Source of the DNA: Mycobacterium sp. IS-1496
Lineage (GTDB): Bacteria; Actinomycetota; Actinomycetes; Mycobacteriales; Mycobacteriaceae
DNA: 64,000 bases
Reading direction: 5' to 3'
NCBI RefSeq assembly: GCF_001499995.1
Contig: NZ_LQIU01000076.1
Coordinates: 100,986-164,985 of the forward strand
Below are positions 38,150 through 46,463 of the stretch, one piece after another (position 1 is the first letter of the stretch; the number at the start of each line of letters is the position of its first letter). The notes under the pieces were generated by a model. The model was given only the letters and a program-made list of their open reading frames with translations. It ran no database searches and was not told where the DNA came from. A program made the position numbers and the translations under genes.

Positions 38150-39600
38150 GCGAGCATAGCCTTCAACTCCGCCAGTCCTGCGGCGATCTCACCTTCCAGA
38201 GCTTCGATTTGGGCGATGATCTCGAGCGGAGCCCGGTGCCTGATATCGTCGCGAACAATCTGCTGATACCGGTTCAGTGAGAGGTCATAGCCCTGCGCGA
38301 CAATATCGGCGGCAGGTACGCAAAACGACTGTTCGGTCCGGCCCCGATCAACCTCCGATGAGGAGCGCTTACCCCACCGCGACAGCGCATCTGGCAAGTC
38401 GTTGGCATCAATCTGGTTCCGCTTATCATCCAACGAAAACCCATCGGCTTTCACGTCGTAGAACCAGACGTTGTCGGTACCACCGGAGTTCGTCTTCGTG
38501 AACAGCAGGATGGCGGTGGACACCCCGGCATACGGACGGAATACTCCCGACGGGAGCTTGACTACACCGTCGAGCTTCTGATCCTCGACTAGAGTTCGTC
38601 GAAGTTCCTTATGCGCTTTCGACGACCCAAATAGCACACCGTCGGGCACGATGACCGCTGCACGCCCACCAGGCTTGAGCAGCTTCAAGAACAGCGCCAC
38701 GAACAACAGTTCGGTCTTCTTGGTCTTCACCACCCGTTGCAGATCCTTGGATGTTGCCTCGTAGTCCAACGAGCCGGCGAAGGGCGGGTTCGCGAGAATT
38801 AGCGTGTACTTCTCGGCATCATTAGAAGCGCCCTCGGACAATGAGTCCCGGTAGCGGATGTCCGGCGATTCGATTCCGTGCATGAGCATGTTCATGCTGG
38901 CGATGCGGAGCATGGTGTTGTCGAAGTCGAAGCCATGGAACATGCTGGCGTGGAAGTGCTTACGTTGCGCCGCATCGGTGAGCACTCCAGGATGCTGCTC
39001 GCGAATGAACTCAGACGCGGCTACTAGGAAGCCAGCTGTGCCGGACGCCGGGTCGCAAATCTCGTCGGTCGGCGTCGGCGCCATCATGTCGACCATCAGC
39101 TTGATGATGTGGCGCGGCGTGCGGAATTGACCGTTGACACCGGCGCTCGCGATCTTCGACAGCAGGTACTCGTAAAGATCTCCATTGGTGTCGCGGTCGT
39201 TCATGGGAATTTCGTCGAGAAGATCGACCACTCTAGAGAGCAGCTGTGGCGTCGGGATCGTGAAGCGGGCATCCTTCATGTGCTCGCCATAGGTTGAGCC
39301 GTCGCCACCGAGGGTCCGCAGGAACGGGAAGACCTTTTCCCCGACCGTCGCGAACATGATGGCCGGCTCCTCATTCTTCAAGCGCGACCACCGGAGCTCC
39401 TGCTGGTCTGAAGCGAATCGGAGCTCACCGGCTGCGCCGAGGCGAGCCTTGCGCTCCTCCAGAGTCTCCATGTCATCCAGCCGCCGGATGAACAACAAGT
39501 AGGTGATCTGCTCGATGACCTCCAGCGGATTGGAGATGCCGCCGGACCAGAATGCGTCCCAGACTCGGTCGACTTTGCTCTTCAACTCACCGGTGATCAC
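38146..39600 (-). CDS. hsdM: Type I restriction N6-adenine methyltransferase HsdM
   Basis: 484-residue modification subunit. N-terminal helical HsdM_N domain (1-125), then the methyltransferase domain with GQFRTPRHI (157-165), SAM motif I DPASGTAGF (183-191) and catalytic NPPF (271-274). Start chosen at GTG 39600, with GAGGGGG about nine bases upstream and the conserved ITGELKSKVDRVWDAF beginning at once; the open frame continues upstream without coding character. First gene of the six-gene minus-strand operon (hsdM-hsdS-hsdR-DUF262-HEPN-NO VEIN-like). Confidence 0.93.
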   Translation of the reverse strand: MITGELKSKVDRVWDAFWSGGISNPLEVIEQITYLLFIRRLDDMETLEERKARLGAAGELRFASDQQELRWSRLKNEEPAIMFATVGEKVFPFLRTLGGDGSTYGEHMKDARFTIPTPQLLSRVVDLLDEIPMNDRDTNGDLYEYLLSKIASAGVNGQFRTPRHIIKLMVDMMAPTPTDEICDPASGTAGFLVAASEFIREQHPGVLTDAAQRKHFHASMFHGFDFDNTMLRIASMNMLMHGIESPDIRYRDSLSEGASNDAEKYTLILANPPFAGSLDYEATSKDLQRVVKTKKTELLFVALFLKLLKPGGRAAVIVPDGVLFGSSKAHKELRRTLVEDQKLDGVVKLPSGVFRPYAGVSTAILLFTKTNSGGTDNVWFYDVKADGFSLDDKRNQIDANDLPDALSRWGKRSSSEVDRGRTEQSFCVPAADIVAQGYDLSLNRYQQIVRDDIRHRAPLEIIAQIEALEGEIAAGLAELKAMLA

Positions 39601-39800
39601 GGCGGCAGCCCCCTCAACTCCTCGTTCTGAACTGAACGGAACTGTATATAGGACCCCGCCGACAAGTCGCGAACAACGCTGAGGATCGACTTTGCAGTTC
39701 GAGACGGGTCGCTTCACGCGACGATTCGAGGGGGATTTCGCGCCAGAAATCCCGCGGTCCCACCGCAGGGCAGTTCAATCGCGCCGTAGCCACAAAACAC

Positions 39801-39834
39801 AAAGGTCACGACCCATTTCTGGTTCGTGACCTTT
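39801..39834 (-). terminator. Hairpin, probable terminator of tRNA-Leu
   Basis: Perfect 11-base inverted repeat (AAAGGTCACGA / TCGTGACCTTT) with a 12-base loop, 30 bases downstream of the tRNA 3' end on the minus strand, followed there by GTGTTTTGTG. Stem plus T-rich tail fits intrinsic termination. It separates tRNA transcription from the hsdM promoter region. Confidence 0.6.
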
Positions 39835-39840
39835 ACGCCT

Positions 39841-39857
39841 GGAGTTCGTCGAACTCC
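39841..39857 (-). repeat. Short inverted repeat next to tRNA-Leu
   Basis: GGAGTTCG-N-CGAACTCC, eight-base arms, 7 bases downstream of the mature tRNA 3' end. In RNA it would form a tight hairpin, perhaps part of termination or of 3' trailer processing. No direct evidence for either. Confidence 0.4.
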
Positions 39858-39863
39858 TCACTG

Positions 39864-39946
39864 TGGGCGAAGGGGGACTTGAACCCCCACGTCCCGAAGG
39901 ACACTGGCACCTGAAGCCAGCGCGTCTGCCATTCCGCCACTCGCCC
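39864..39946 (-). tRNA. leuT: tRNA-Leu (CAG)
   Basis: 83-nucleotide class II tRNA. Acceptor GGGCGAG pairs with the 3' strand; D-arm TGGCGGAATGGCAGA; anticodon stem CTGGC/GCCAG with loop TTCAGGT, anticodon CAG (39911-39913); short variable-arm helix GTCC/GGAC; T-arm GGGGGTTCAAGTCCCCC. CCA is not encoded. H37Rv has a tRNA-Leu at this place beside fhaA. Its 3' end faces the restriction island. Symbol given by that synteny. Confidence 0.95.
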
Positions 39947-40063
39947 GTAACGACCGCAGGAGCCTATCACCCGCGTCGGGCCGCCCCAAAACCGCAGCGG
40001 ATGCTCCGACGACATGTGATCGACGGCGCACTGACCTGCTCCGATGTGATTCTCAGAGTTTCG

Positions 40064-40093
40064 TTGGTCCCATCGGCGGAACATGGGTAGATA
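40064..40093 (+). promoter_or_regulatory. Candidate promoter of the fhaA-pknB operon
   Basis: TTGGTC (40064-40069) and TAGATA (40088-40093) with an 18-base spacer, 85 bases before fhaA. An alternative -10 is TACCAT at 40092-40097. Pattern-based prediction only; it stands at the only long gap before the six-gene run. Confidence 0.35.
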
Positions 40094-40095
40094 CC

Positions 40096-40164
40096 ATGCA
40101 GGAAGAATCCGGACCAGCCGACACGCGGCGGTCCGACTGCGTGAGCAGCGACGACGACGAGTGA
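40096..40164 (+). CDS. Possible 22-codon upstream ORF in the fhaA leader
   Basis: ATG at 40096 opens a 22-residue frame (begins MQEESGPADTRR, ends in an Asp run and Glu) that stops 13 bases before the fhaA ATG. The codon use is reasonable and it begins close to the predicted -10 box. It could be a leader peptide or simply chance. No family. Confidence 0.2.
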   Translation: MQEESGPADTRRSDCVSSDDDE

Positions 40165-40177
40165 GGCGGGCGGTGAC

Positions 40178-41566
40178 ATGGGTCTGGTGGACCGCATCGA
40201 GCGCAAGCTCGAATCCACCGTCGGCGACGCCTTCGCCCGCGTATTCGGCGGATCGATTGTGCCGCAGGAAGTCGAGGCGCTCCTCCGCCGTGAAGCGGAG
40301 TCCGGAATCCGCCCCCTCGGCCGCGGCCGCATTTTGGCACCCAATGAATACGTAATTACCCTCAGTGTGCCCGACCATAAGAAGGTAAGCGCTGATCCTG
40401 ACCTGACCGCGACCACTTTCGCCAAGCATCTGGAGGGATACATCCGTGAGCAGGGGTGGCAAACGTATGGTGATGTGGTCGTCAAGTTCGAACAGGCACC
40501 GAATCTGCACACTGGACAGTTCCGCGCTCGTGGTGCGGTCAACCCCGACTCGACCACCGGCGAACCCGCCCCAGCACACCGAGACCACGCGTTCCCCGCA
40601 GAATCAGGAGTACCACCGATGAGCGACAACCCGACGTACCGCGGCGGCGGCCAGGGACAGGGACGGCCCGGCGACGAGTACTACGACGAGGGCTACGGCC
40701 GTCCGCAGGAGGAACCGCGCGGCCAGGAGCCCCGGGCCCCCTACCCGCCGGAGCAGGGCGGTTACCCGCCCCGCGGCGGGTATCCGGACCAGGGTGGCTA
40801 CCCCGACCGCGGCGGGTACCAGGACCAGGGCGGCTACGGCGGCGGCTACGAGCAGCGCGGTCCGGGCGGCTACGGCCCGCCCCCCGGCGGCGGCTACGAC
40901 CAGGGCTACCGGCAGGGTCCGGGCGGCTACGGCCCGCCCCCCGGCGGCGGCCAGCCCGGCTACGGCGCACCCGGCGCACCCGGCGCGGACTATGACTACG
41001 GCCGCTCCCCCGGCGGCCCCGGCCGCCACGAGGACGGCGGCTACGGGCGTCCCGGATACCCCGATCAGGGCGGCTACCCGGACCAGGGCGGCTACGGCGG
41101 CGGCTACGGCCGTCAGGACTACGGGCAGGACTACGGCCGCGGCTACGCCGAGCCGGCCGGCGGCGGCTACGGCGACCCGGGATACGGCGAGCCCGCCGGG
41201 CGCGACTACGACTACGGCCAGGGCGCCGGCGGGTACGGCGGCGGCTACGGCCAGGGTGACTACGCGGCCGGCGCCGTCGGCACCACGGTGACCCTTCAGC
41301 TCGACGACGGCAGCGGCCGCACGTACCAGCTGCGCGAGGGCGCCAACGTCATCGGCCGCGGTCAGGACGCACAGTTCCGCCTGCCGGACACCGGGGTGTC
41401 CCGCCGTCACCTGGAGATCCGGTGGGACGGTCAGGTCGCCCTGCTGTCCGATCTGAACTCCACCAACGGCACCACCGTCAACAACGCGCCGGTCCAGGAA
41501 TGGCAGCTCGCCGACGGCGACGTCATCCGGCTGGGCCACTCCGAGATCATCGTCCGCGTGCACTGA
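40178..41566 (+). CDS. fhaA: FhaA, FHA-domain scaffold protein of cell-wall synthesis
   Basis: 462 residues. N-terminal DUF3662 domain (1-115, MGLVDRIERKLESTVGDAFARVF), a very long Gly-Gly-Tyr-Pro linker (about 150-365, many GGYPDQ and GGYGGGY units), and a C-terminal FHA domain (370-462) with the phosphothreonine-binding GRGQDAQFRLPDTGVSRRH and NSTNGT. In M. tuberculosis FhaA binds phosphorylated MurJ (MviN) and PknB and restrains peptidoglycan synthesis. First gene of the kinase/cell-shape operon. The GGY linker is low in complexity and may differ in length between strains. Confidence 0.93.
   Translation: MGLVDRIERKLESTVGDAFARVFGGSIVPQEVEALLRREAESGIRPLGRGRILAPNEYVITLSVPDHKKVSADPDLTATTFAKHLEGYIREQGWQTYGDVVVKFEQAPNLHTGQFRARGAVNPDSTTGEPAPAHRDHAFPAESGVPPMSDNPTYRGGGQGQGRPGDEYYDEGYGRPQEEPRGQEPRAPYPPEQGGYPPRGGYPDQGGYPDRGGYQDQGGYGGGYEQRGPGGYGPPPGGGYDQGYRQGPGGYGPPPGGGQPGYGAPGAPGADYDYGRSPGGPGRHEDGGYGRPGYPDQGGYPDQGGYGGGYGRQDYGQDYGRGYAEPAGGGYGDPGYGEPAGRDYDYGQGAGGYGGGYGQGDYAAGAVGTTVTLQLDDGSGRTYQLREGANVIGRGQDAQFRLPDTGVSRRHLEIRWDGQVALLSDLNSTNGTTVNNAPVQEWQLADGDVIRLGHSEIIVRVH
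40740..41270 (+). repeat. Low-complexity GGY/GGYPDQ coding repeats in fhaA
   Basis: Irregular repeats of GGCGGCTAC and longer units such as the segment near 40860-40888, which is repeated near 40918-40946 almost exactly. They encode the disordered Gly/Tyr linker between the two FhaA domains. Confidence 0.8.
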
Positions 41567-41709
41567 GCACACGGCGCGCCCGGTCACGTTCAGGTCAAGC
41601 TGTCGGCTTCGTCTTCGCCCCGATCGCTCCCCCAAGTATCGTGACGTTGCCAGCAGGCGCGACCGACGGTTGTACCGGCGTGCGGTGAACAGTACGGAGA
41701 GGACGTCAG

Positions 41710-42174
41710 ATGCAGGGGTTGGTGCTGCAGCTGACGCGTGTCGGCTTCCTGCTGCTGCTGTGGCTGTTCATCTGGTCGGTGCTGCGCATCCTGCGCACGG
41801 ACATCTACGCGCCGACCGGTGCGGTCATGGTGCGCCGCGGCCTGGCGCTGCGCGGCTCACTGCTGCCCAACCGGCAGCGCAGCGTCGCCCGCCAACTCGT
41901 CGTCACCGAGGGTGCGCTGACCGGAACCCGGATCACCCTCGGATCGCAGCCGGTGCTGATCGGGCGGGCTGACGACTCCACGCTCGTGCTCACCGACGAC
42001 TACGCGTCCACCCGGCACGCCCGGCTGTCGCCACGCGGGTCGGAGTGGTACGTCGAGGACCTAGGATCGACCAACGGCACATACCTTGACAGGGCGAAGG
42101 TGACGACTGCGGTAAGGGTTCCGATGGGCACGCCGGTCCGGATCGGCAAGACGGTGATCGAGCTGCGCCCGTGA
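41710..42174 (+). CDS. fhaB: FhaB (FipA), membrane FHA-domain protein
   Basis: 154 residues: one N-terminal transmembrane helix (about 9-27, VGFLLLLWLFIWSVLRIL), a short basic linker, and a C-terminal FHA domain (about 70-154) with IGRADDSTLVLTDDYASTRHA and GSTNGTYLD. H37Rv FhaB (FipA) bridges FtsZ and FtsQ during stress. It lies between fhaA and the pstP-rodA gene, as in other mycobacteria. FHA domain suggests phospho-dependent recruitment by PknA or PknB encoded downstream. Confidence 0.92.
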   Translation: MQGLVLQLTRVGFLLLLWLFIWSVLRILRTDIYAPTGAVMVRRGLALRGSLLPNRQRSVARQLVVTEGALTGTRITLGSQPVLIGRADDSTLVLTDDYASTRHARLSPRGSEWYVEDLGSTNGTYLDRAKVTTAVRVPMGTPVRIGKTVIELRP

Positions 42175-42222
42175 CGCCGCGCACGCGAGGAGCGAAATGA
42201 TCGCGCGCACGCGAGGAGCAGT

Positions 42223-44991
42223 ATGACCCTCGTCCTGCGATACGCCGCGCGCAGCGACCGCGGCCTGGTCCGCGCCAACAACGAGGACTCCGTCTACGCC
42301 GGCGCTCGCCTGCTCGCGCTGGCCGACGGCATGGGCGGCCACGCCGCGGGTGAGGTCGCCTCGCAGCTCGTGATCGCCGCCCTGGCCCACCTCGACGACG
42401 ACGAGCCCGGCGGGGACCTGCTCAGCAAGCTCGACAACGCCGTGCGAGAAGGCAACTCGGCGATCGCCGCCCATGTCGAGGCGGACCCGGAGCTCGAGGG
42501 CATGGGCACCACGCTGACCGCGATCCTCTTCGCGGGGAACCGCCTGGGCCTGGTACACATCGGCGACTCGCGCGGCTACCTCATGCGCGACGGTGAGCTG
42601 ACCCAGATCACCAAGGACGACACATTCGTCCAGACGCTGGTCGACGAAGGCCGCATCACCGCCGAGGAGGCGCACAGCCATCCACAGCGCTCCCTGATCA
42701 TGCGGGCGCTCACCGGGCACGAGGTCGAGCCGACGCTGATCATGCGTGAGGCCCGCGCCGGTGACCGCTATCTGCTGTGCTCCGACGGGCTGTCGGATCC
42801 GGTCAGTCACGACACCATCGCCGAGGCCCTGCAGATCTCCGACGTCGCCGAGAGCGCCGACCGGCTGATCGAGTTGGCGTTGCGCGGCGGTGGGCCCGAC
42901 AACGTCACCGTCGTCGTCGCCGACGTGGTGGACTACGACTACGGCCAGACGGCGCCGATCCTGGCCGGCGCGGTGAGCGGTGACGACGATCAACCGCCGC
43001 CGAACACGGCCGCCGGTCGCGCGTCGGCGTTCAACCCGAAGCGCAACGCACCCAAACGCGTTGTGGCGCAGCCGGAAGAGCCCGTCAAGAAGCCGCGGTC
43101 CAAACGCCGCATGATCATCGCGGCCACGCTGCTGGTCCTGGTGGTGCTGGCCGGTCTGGCGATCGGCCGGGAGATCGTGCGCAACAACTACTACGTGACG
43201 GCCCACGAGGGCACCGTATCGATCATGCGCGGTGTCGACGGCTCGTTTCTCGGCTACTCACTGCAGGAGCCGTACCTGCTCGGCTGCCTCAACGCCCGCA
43301 ACGAACTGTCCCTGATCAGCGCGGGCCAGTCCGGCGACAACCGCGGGTGCCAGTTGCTCGACGTGCAGGACATGCGCGAATCCGAACGCGCCCAGGTCAT
43401 CGCCGGTCTGCCCGGCGGTTCCCTCGACGAGGCGATCGCGCAGATCGAGGAACTCGCCCGCAGTTCGGTCCTGCCGATCTGCCCGACCCGGCCACCGACG
43501 ACCACCCGTCGCACACCGCCGCCGCCTCCCCCCACTCCCGCGGGATCGCCTGCGACGAGCGCGGTTCCGCGCCCGGGCACCTCCCCCGCACCCGAGACAC
43601 CGACGACGGTCACCCCGCCGCTGCCGAATCGGCGCAACGCCGAGCTGCTACTGCTGGCCTTCGCCGCGGTCATCACCACCGTCGCGCTGCTGATGGTGGA
43701 GGCCAACCAGGAACAGGGCATCAGCTGGGATCTGGCGCAGTACACCGCCGGATACCTCGCGTTGTTCGCCGGCGCGCACCTCGCCGTGCGCCGCTACGCG
43801 CCGTACGCCGACCCGCTCCTGCTGCCGGTCGTCGCCCTGCTCAACGGGTTGGGCCTGGTGATGATCCACCGCCTCGACCTCGCCCAGGGCGAGCTGACCG
43901 GACGGGGACTCGGCGGCACCGCGAACCAGCAGATGCTGTGGACGCTGGTCGGGGTCATCGGATTCGCCTGTGTCATAACCTTTCTCAGCGATCACCGGAT
44001 GTTGGCCCGGTACGGCTACGTCTGCGGGCTCAGCGGCCTGATCCTGTTGGCCATCCCGGCGATCCTCCCGGCGTCGATGTCGGAACAGAACGGCGCCAAG
44101 ATCTGGATCGAATTGCCGGGCTTCTCGATTCAGCCCGCGGAGTTCTCCAAGATCCTGCTGCTGATCTTCTTCGCCGCCGTGCTGGTTGACAAACGGGAAC
44201 TGTTCACCAGCGCGGGCAAGCACTTCCTGGGGATGACGCTGCCGCGGCCGCGCGATCTGGCGCCGCTGCTGGCGGCGTGGATCGCCTCCATCGGCGTGAT
44301 GGTGTTCGAGAAGGACCTCGGCACCTCGCTGCTGCTCTACACGTCGTTCCTGATCCTGCTCTACGTCGCGACCGACCGGGTCAGCTGGGTCGCGATCGGG
44401 CTGAGCCTCTTCGCGGTGGGCTGCGTCGCGGCGTACTACCTCTTCGGCCACGTCCGCGTGCGGGTGCAGACGTGGCTGGACCCGTTCGCCGATCCCGAGG
44501 GCGCGGGTTACCAACTCGTGCAGTCGATGTTCAGCTTCGCCACCGGCGGCGTCTTCGGCACCGGACTGGGCAACGGCCAGCCGGGAACGGTGCCCGCGGC
44601 GTCGACGGACTTCATCATCGCCGCGATCGGTGAGGAACTCGGCCTGGTCGGATTCTCCGCGGTGCTGATGCTGTACACGATCCTCGTCATCCGGGGCCTG
44701 CGCACCGCGATCGCCGTGCGCGACAGCTTCGGCAAGCTGCTCGCCGCCGGTCTGGCGTCGACGCTGGCGATCCAGTTGTTCATCGTCGTCGGCGGCGTGA
44801 CGCGGCTCATCCCGCTGACCGGGCTCACCACCCCGTGGATGTCCTACGGCGGTTCCTCACTGCTGGCCAACTATCTGCTGCTGGCCATCCTGCTGCGCAT
44901 CTCACACGCCGCGCGCAGGCCGATCAGCACCAAACCGCTGCCGCAGACACCGATCGCCGCCGCCAGCACCGAGGTGATCGACAAGGTATGA
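42223..44991 (+). CDS. pstP-rodA: Fused PstP (Ser/Thr PP2C phosphatase) - RodA (SEDS glycosyltransferase)
   Basis: Single 922-codon frame. Residues 1-460 are PstP: PP2C motifs ADGMGGH (34-40), GDSRGYL (114-120), CSDGLSD (186-192), GGPDNVTVVV (223-232), a transmembrane helix (about 297-315) and an extracytoplasmic Cys-containing part with Pro/Thr tail. Residues from about 463 are RodA, starting at TVTPPLPNRRNAELLLLAF, through LPGFSIQPAEFSKILL, VFEKDLGTSLLLY and GNGQPGTVPAASTDFIIAAIGEELG to TEVIDKV. PstP dephosphorylates PknA/PknB and their targets; RodA polymerises glycan with PbpA. In H37Rv these are two genes; here the PstP stop and the RodA start are absent, and no ATG, GTG or TTG occurs in frame at the junction (43501-43640). 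Confidence 0.88.
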   Translation: MTLVLRYAARSDRGLVRANNEDSVYAGARLLALADGMGGHAAGEVASQLVIAALAHLDDDEPGGDLLSKLDNAVREGNSAIAAHVEADPELEGMGTTLTAILFAGNRLGLVHIGDSRGYLMRDGELTQITKDDTFVQTLVDEGRITAEEAHSHPQRSLIMRALTGHEVEPTLIMREARAGDRYLLCSDGLSDPVSHDTIAEALQISDVAESADRLIELALRGGGPDNVTVVVADVVDYDYGQTAPILAGAVSGDDDQPPPNTAAGRASAFNPKRNAPKRVVAQPEEPVKKPRSKRRMIIAATLLVLVVLAGLAIGREIVRNNYYVTAHEGTVSIMRGVDGSFLGYSLQEPYLLGCLNARNELSLISAGQSGDNRGCQLLDVQDMRESERAQVIAGLPGGSLDEAIAQIEELARSSVLPICPTRPPTTTRRTPPPPPPTPAGSPATSAVPRPGTSPAPETPTTVTPPLPNRRNAELLLLAFAAVITTVALLMVEANQEQGISWDLAQYTAGYLALFAGAHLAVRRYAPYADPLLLPVVALLNGLGLVMIHRLDLAQGELTGRGLGGTANQQMLWTLVGVIGFACVITFLSDHRMLARYGYVCGLSGLILLAIPAILPASMSEQNGAKIWIELPGFSIQPAEFSKILLLIFFAAVLVDKRELFTSAGKHFLGMTLPRPRDLAPLLAAWIASIGVMVFEKDLGTSLLLYTSFLILLYVATDRVSWVAIGLSLFAVGCVAAYYLFGHVRVRVQTWLDPFADPEGAGYQLVQSMFSFATGGVFGTGLGNGQPGTVPAASTDFIIAAIGEELGLVGFSAVLMLYTILVIRGLRTAIAVRDSFGKLLAAGLASTLAIQLFIVVGGVTRLIPLTGLTTPWMSYGGSSLLANYLLLAILLRISHAARRPISTKPLPQTPIAAASTEVIDKV

Positions 44992-46463
44992 ACACCTCAC
45001 TGCGGCGCATCTCCGTCACGATCATGGTGCTGATCGTGCTGTTGCTCGGCAACGCCACCGTCACCCAGGTCTTCACCGCCGACGGGCTGCGCACCGACCC
45101 CCGCAACCAGCGCGTGCTGCTCGACGAGTACTCCCGCCAGCGCGGCCAGATCACCGCCGGTGGTCAGCTGCTGGCGTACTCGGTCGCCACCCCGGGCCGG
45201 TTCCGGTTCCTGCGCGTGTATCCCAATGCGCCGGCCTACGCGCCGGTCACCGGGTTCTACTCGCTGACCTATTCGAGCACCGGCCTCGAACGGGCGGAGG
45301 ACACGATCCTCAACGGCTCCGACGAGCGGCTCTTCGGCCGTCGGCTGGCCGACTTCTTCACCGGCCGGGATCCGCGCGGCGGCAACGTGGTCACCACCAT
45401 CAACCCGCAGGTGCAGCAGGCCGCCTGGGAGGCGATGGAGCAGGGCTGCAACGGCCCGTGCAAGGGTTCGGTCGTGGCGCTGGAGCCGTCGACGGGCAAG
45501 ATCCTGGCGATGGTGTCCGCACCGTCCTACGACCCGAACCTGCTGGCGACCCACGACGTCGAGGAGCAGTCCGCGGCGTGGCAGCAGTTGCGGGACAACC
45601 CCGACAACCCGCTGCTGAACCGGGCGATCTCGGAGACCTACCCGCCCGGGTCGACGTTCAAGGTGATCACCACCGCGGCCGCCCTGGAGAACGGCGCGAC
45701 CCCGGACACCCAGCTGACCGCCGCGCCCCGCGTCCCGCTGCCCAACAGCTCCGTGACGCTGGAGAACTTCGGCGGCTCCGCCTGCGGCGGCGGACCCACC
45801 GCGCCGCTGCGCGAGGCGTTCGCCCGCTCGTGCAACACCGCCTTCGTCGAGATGGGCATCGACAACGGTGCCGAGGCATTGAAGAGGACTGCGTCCGCCT
45901 TCGGGCTCGACACCCCGGCCGCGCCGATCCCGCTGCAGGTCGCCGAATCCACGGTGGGCCCCATCGGAGACGCCGCCGCACTGGGCATGTCGAGCATCGG
46001 GCAGCGGGACGTGGCGTTGACACCGCTGCAGAACGCGATGGTCGCTGCCACCGTCGCGAATGAAGGGGTAACCATGCGGCCCTACCTGGTCGACAGCCTG
46101 CGGGGACCCGACCTGGCAAACCTCACGACGACCGATCCGGTCGAAGAGCGCCGGGCGGTGACACCCGAGGTCGCGGCTACACTGACTGATCTGATGGTCG
46201 GCGCCGAGCAGCAGACGCAGCAGAAGGGAGCCATCGCCGGCGTGCAGATCGCTTCGAAGACGGGCACTGCGGAACACGGGACTGACCCCCGCAACACCCC
46301 GCCCCATGCCTGGTACATCGCCTTCGCACCGGCGCAGGCCCCCAAGGTCGCCGTGGCCGTGCTGGTCGAGAACGGCGGCAACCGGCTCTCGGCCACCGGC
46401 GGACAGGTGGCCGCGCCGATCGGCCGGGCCACCATCGCCGCGGCGCTGCGGGAGGGCTCATGA
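44988..46463 (+). CDS. pbpA: PbpA, class B penicillin-binding protein (transpeptidase)
   Basis: 491 residues, the same length as H37Rv PbpA. N-terminal membrane anchor (about 8-25), dimerisation domain, and transpeptidase domain with S222-TFK225 (nucleophile), S281-C-N283 and K424-T-G426. Cross-links peptidoglycan at the septum and is the natural partner of RodA. ATG overlaps the stop of the fused pstP-rodA frame by four bases (ATGA), so translation is coupled. In M. tuberculosis PknB phosphorylates PbpA. Confidence 0.95.
   Translation: MNTSLRRISVTIMVLIVLLLGNATVTQVFTADGLRTDPRNQRVLLDEYSRQRGQITAGGQLLAYSVATPGRFRFLRVYPNAPAYAPVTGFYSLTYSSTGLERAEDTILNGSDERLFGRRLADFFTGRDPRGGNVVTTINPQVQQAAWEAMEQGCNGPCKGSVVALEPSTGKILAMVSAPSYDPNLLATHDVEEQSAAWQQLRDNPDNPLLNRAISETYPPGSTFKVITTAAALENGATPDTQLTAAPRVPLPNSSVTLENFGGSACGGGPTAPLREAFARSCNTAFVEMGIDNGAEALKRTASAFGLDTPAAPIPLQVAESTVGPIGDAAALGMSSIGQRDVALTPLQNAMVAATVANEGVTMRPYLVDSLRGPDLANLTTTDPVEERRAVTPEVAATLTDLMVGAEQQTQQKGAIAGVQIASKTGTAEHGTDPRNTPPHAWYIAFAPAQAPKVAVAVLVENGGNRLSATGGQVAAPIGRATIAAALREGS

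Larger units (their letters stand above)
22500..39600. other. Accessory/defence island abutting tRNA-Leu
   Basis: A block of non-core genes between two syntenic core blocks: a decayed left part (GIY-YIG and PD-(D/E)XK pseudogenes, small orphan genes, IS256-type relic) and an intact right part (type I restriction genes plus DUF262, HEPN and NO VEIN-like genes). Several genes are visibly richer in A+T than the flanks. The right end faces the 3' end of a tRNA-Leu, a frequent integration target. No integrase gene and no obvious direct repeat of the tRNA end were found, so the mode of entry is unproven. Boundaries are approximate. Confidence 0.75.
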
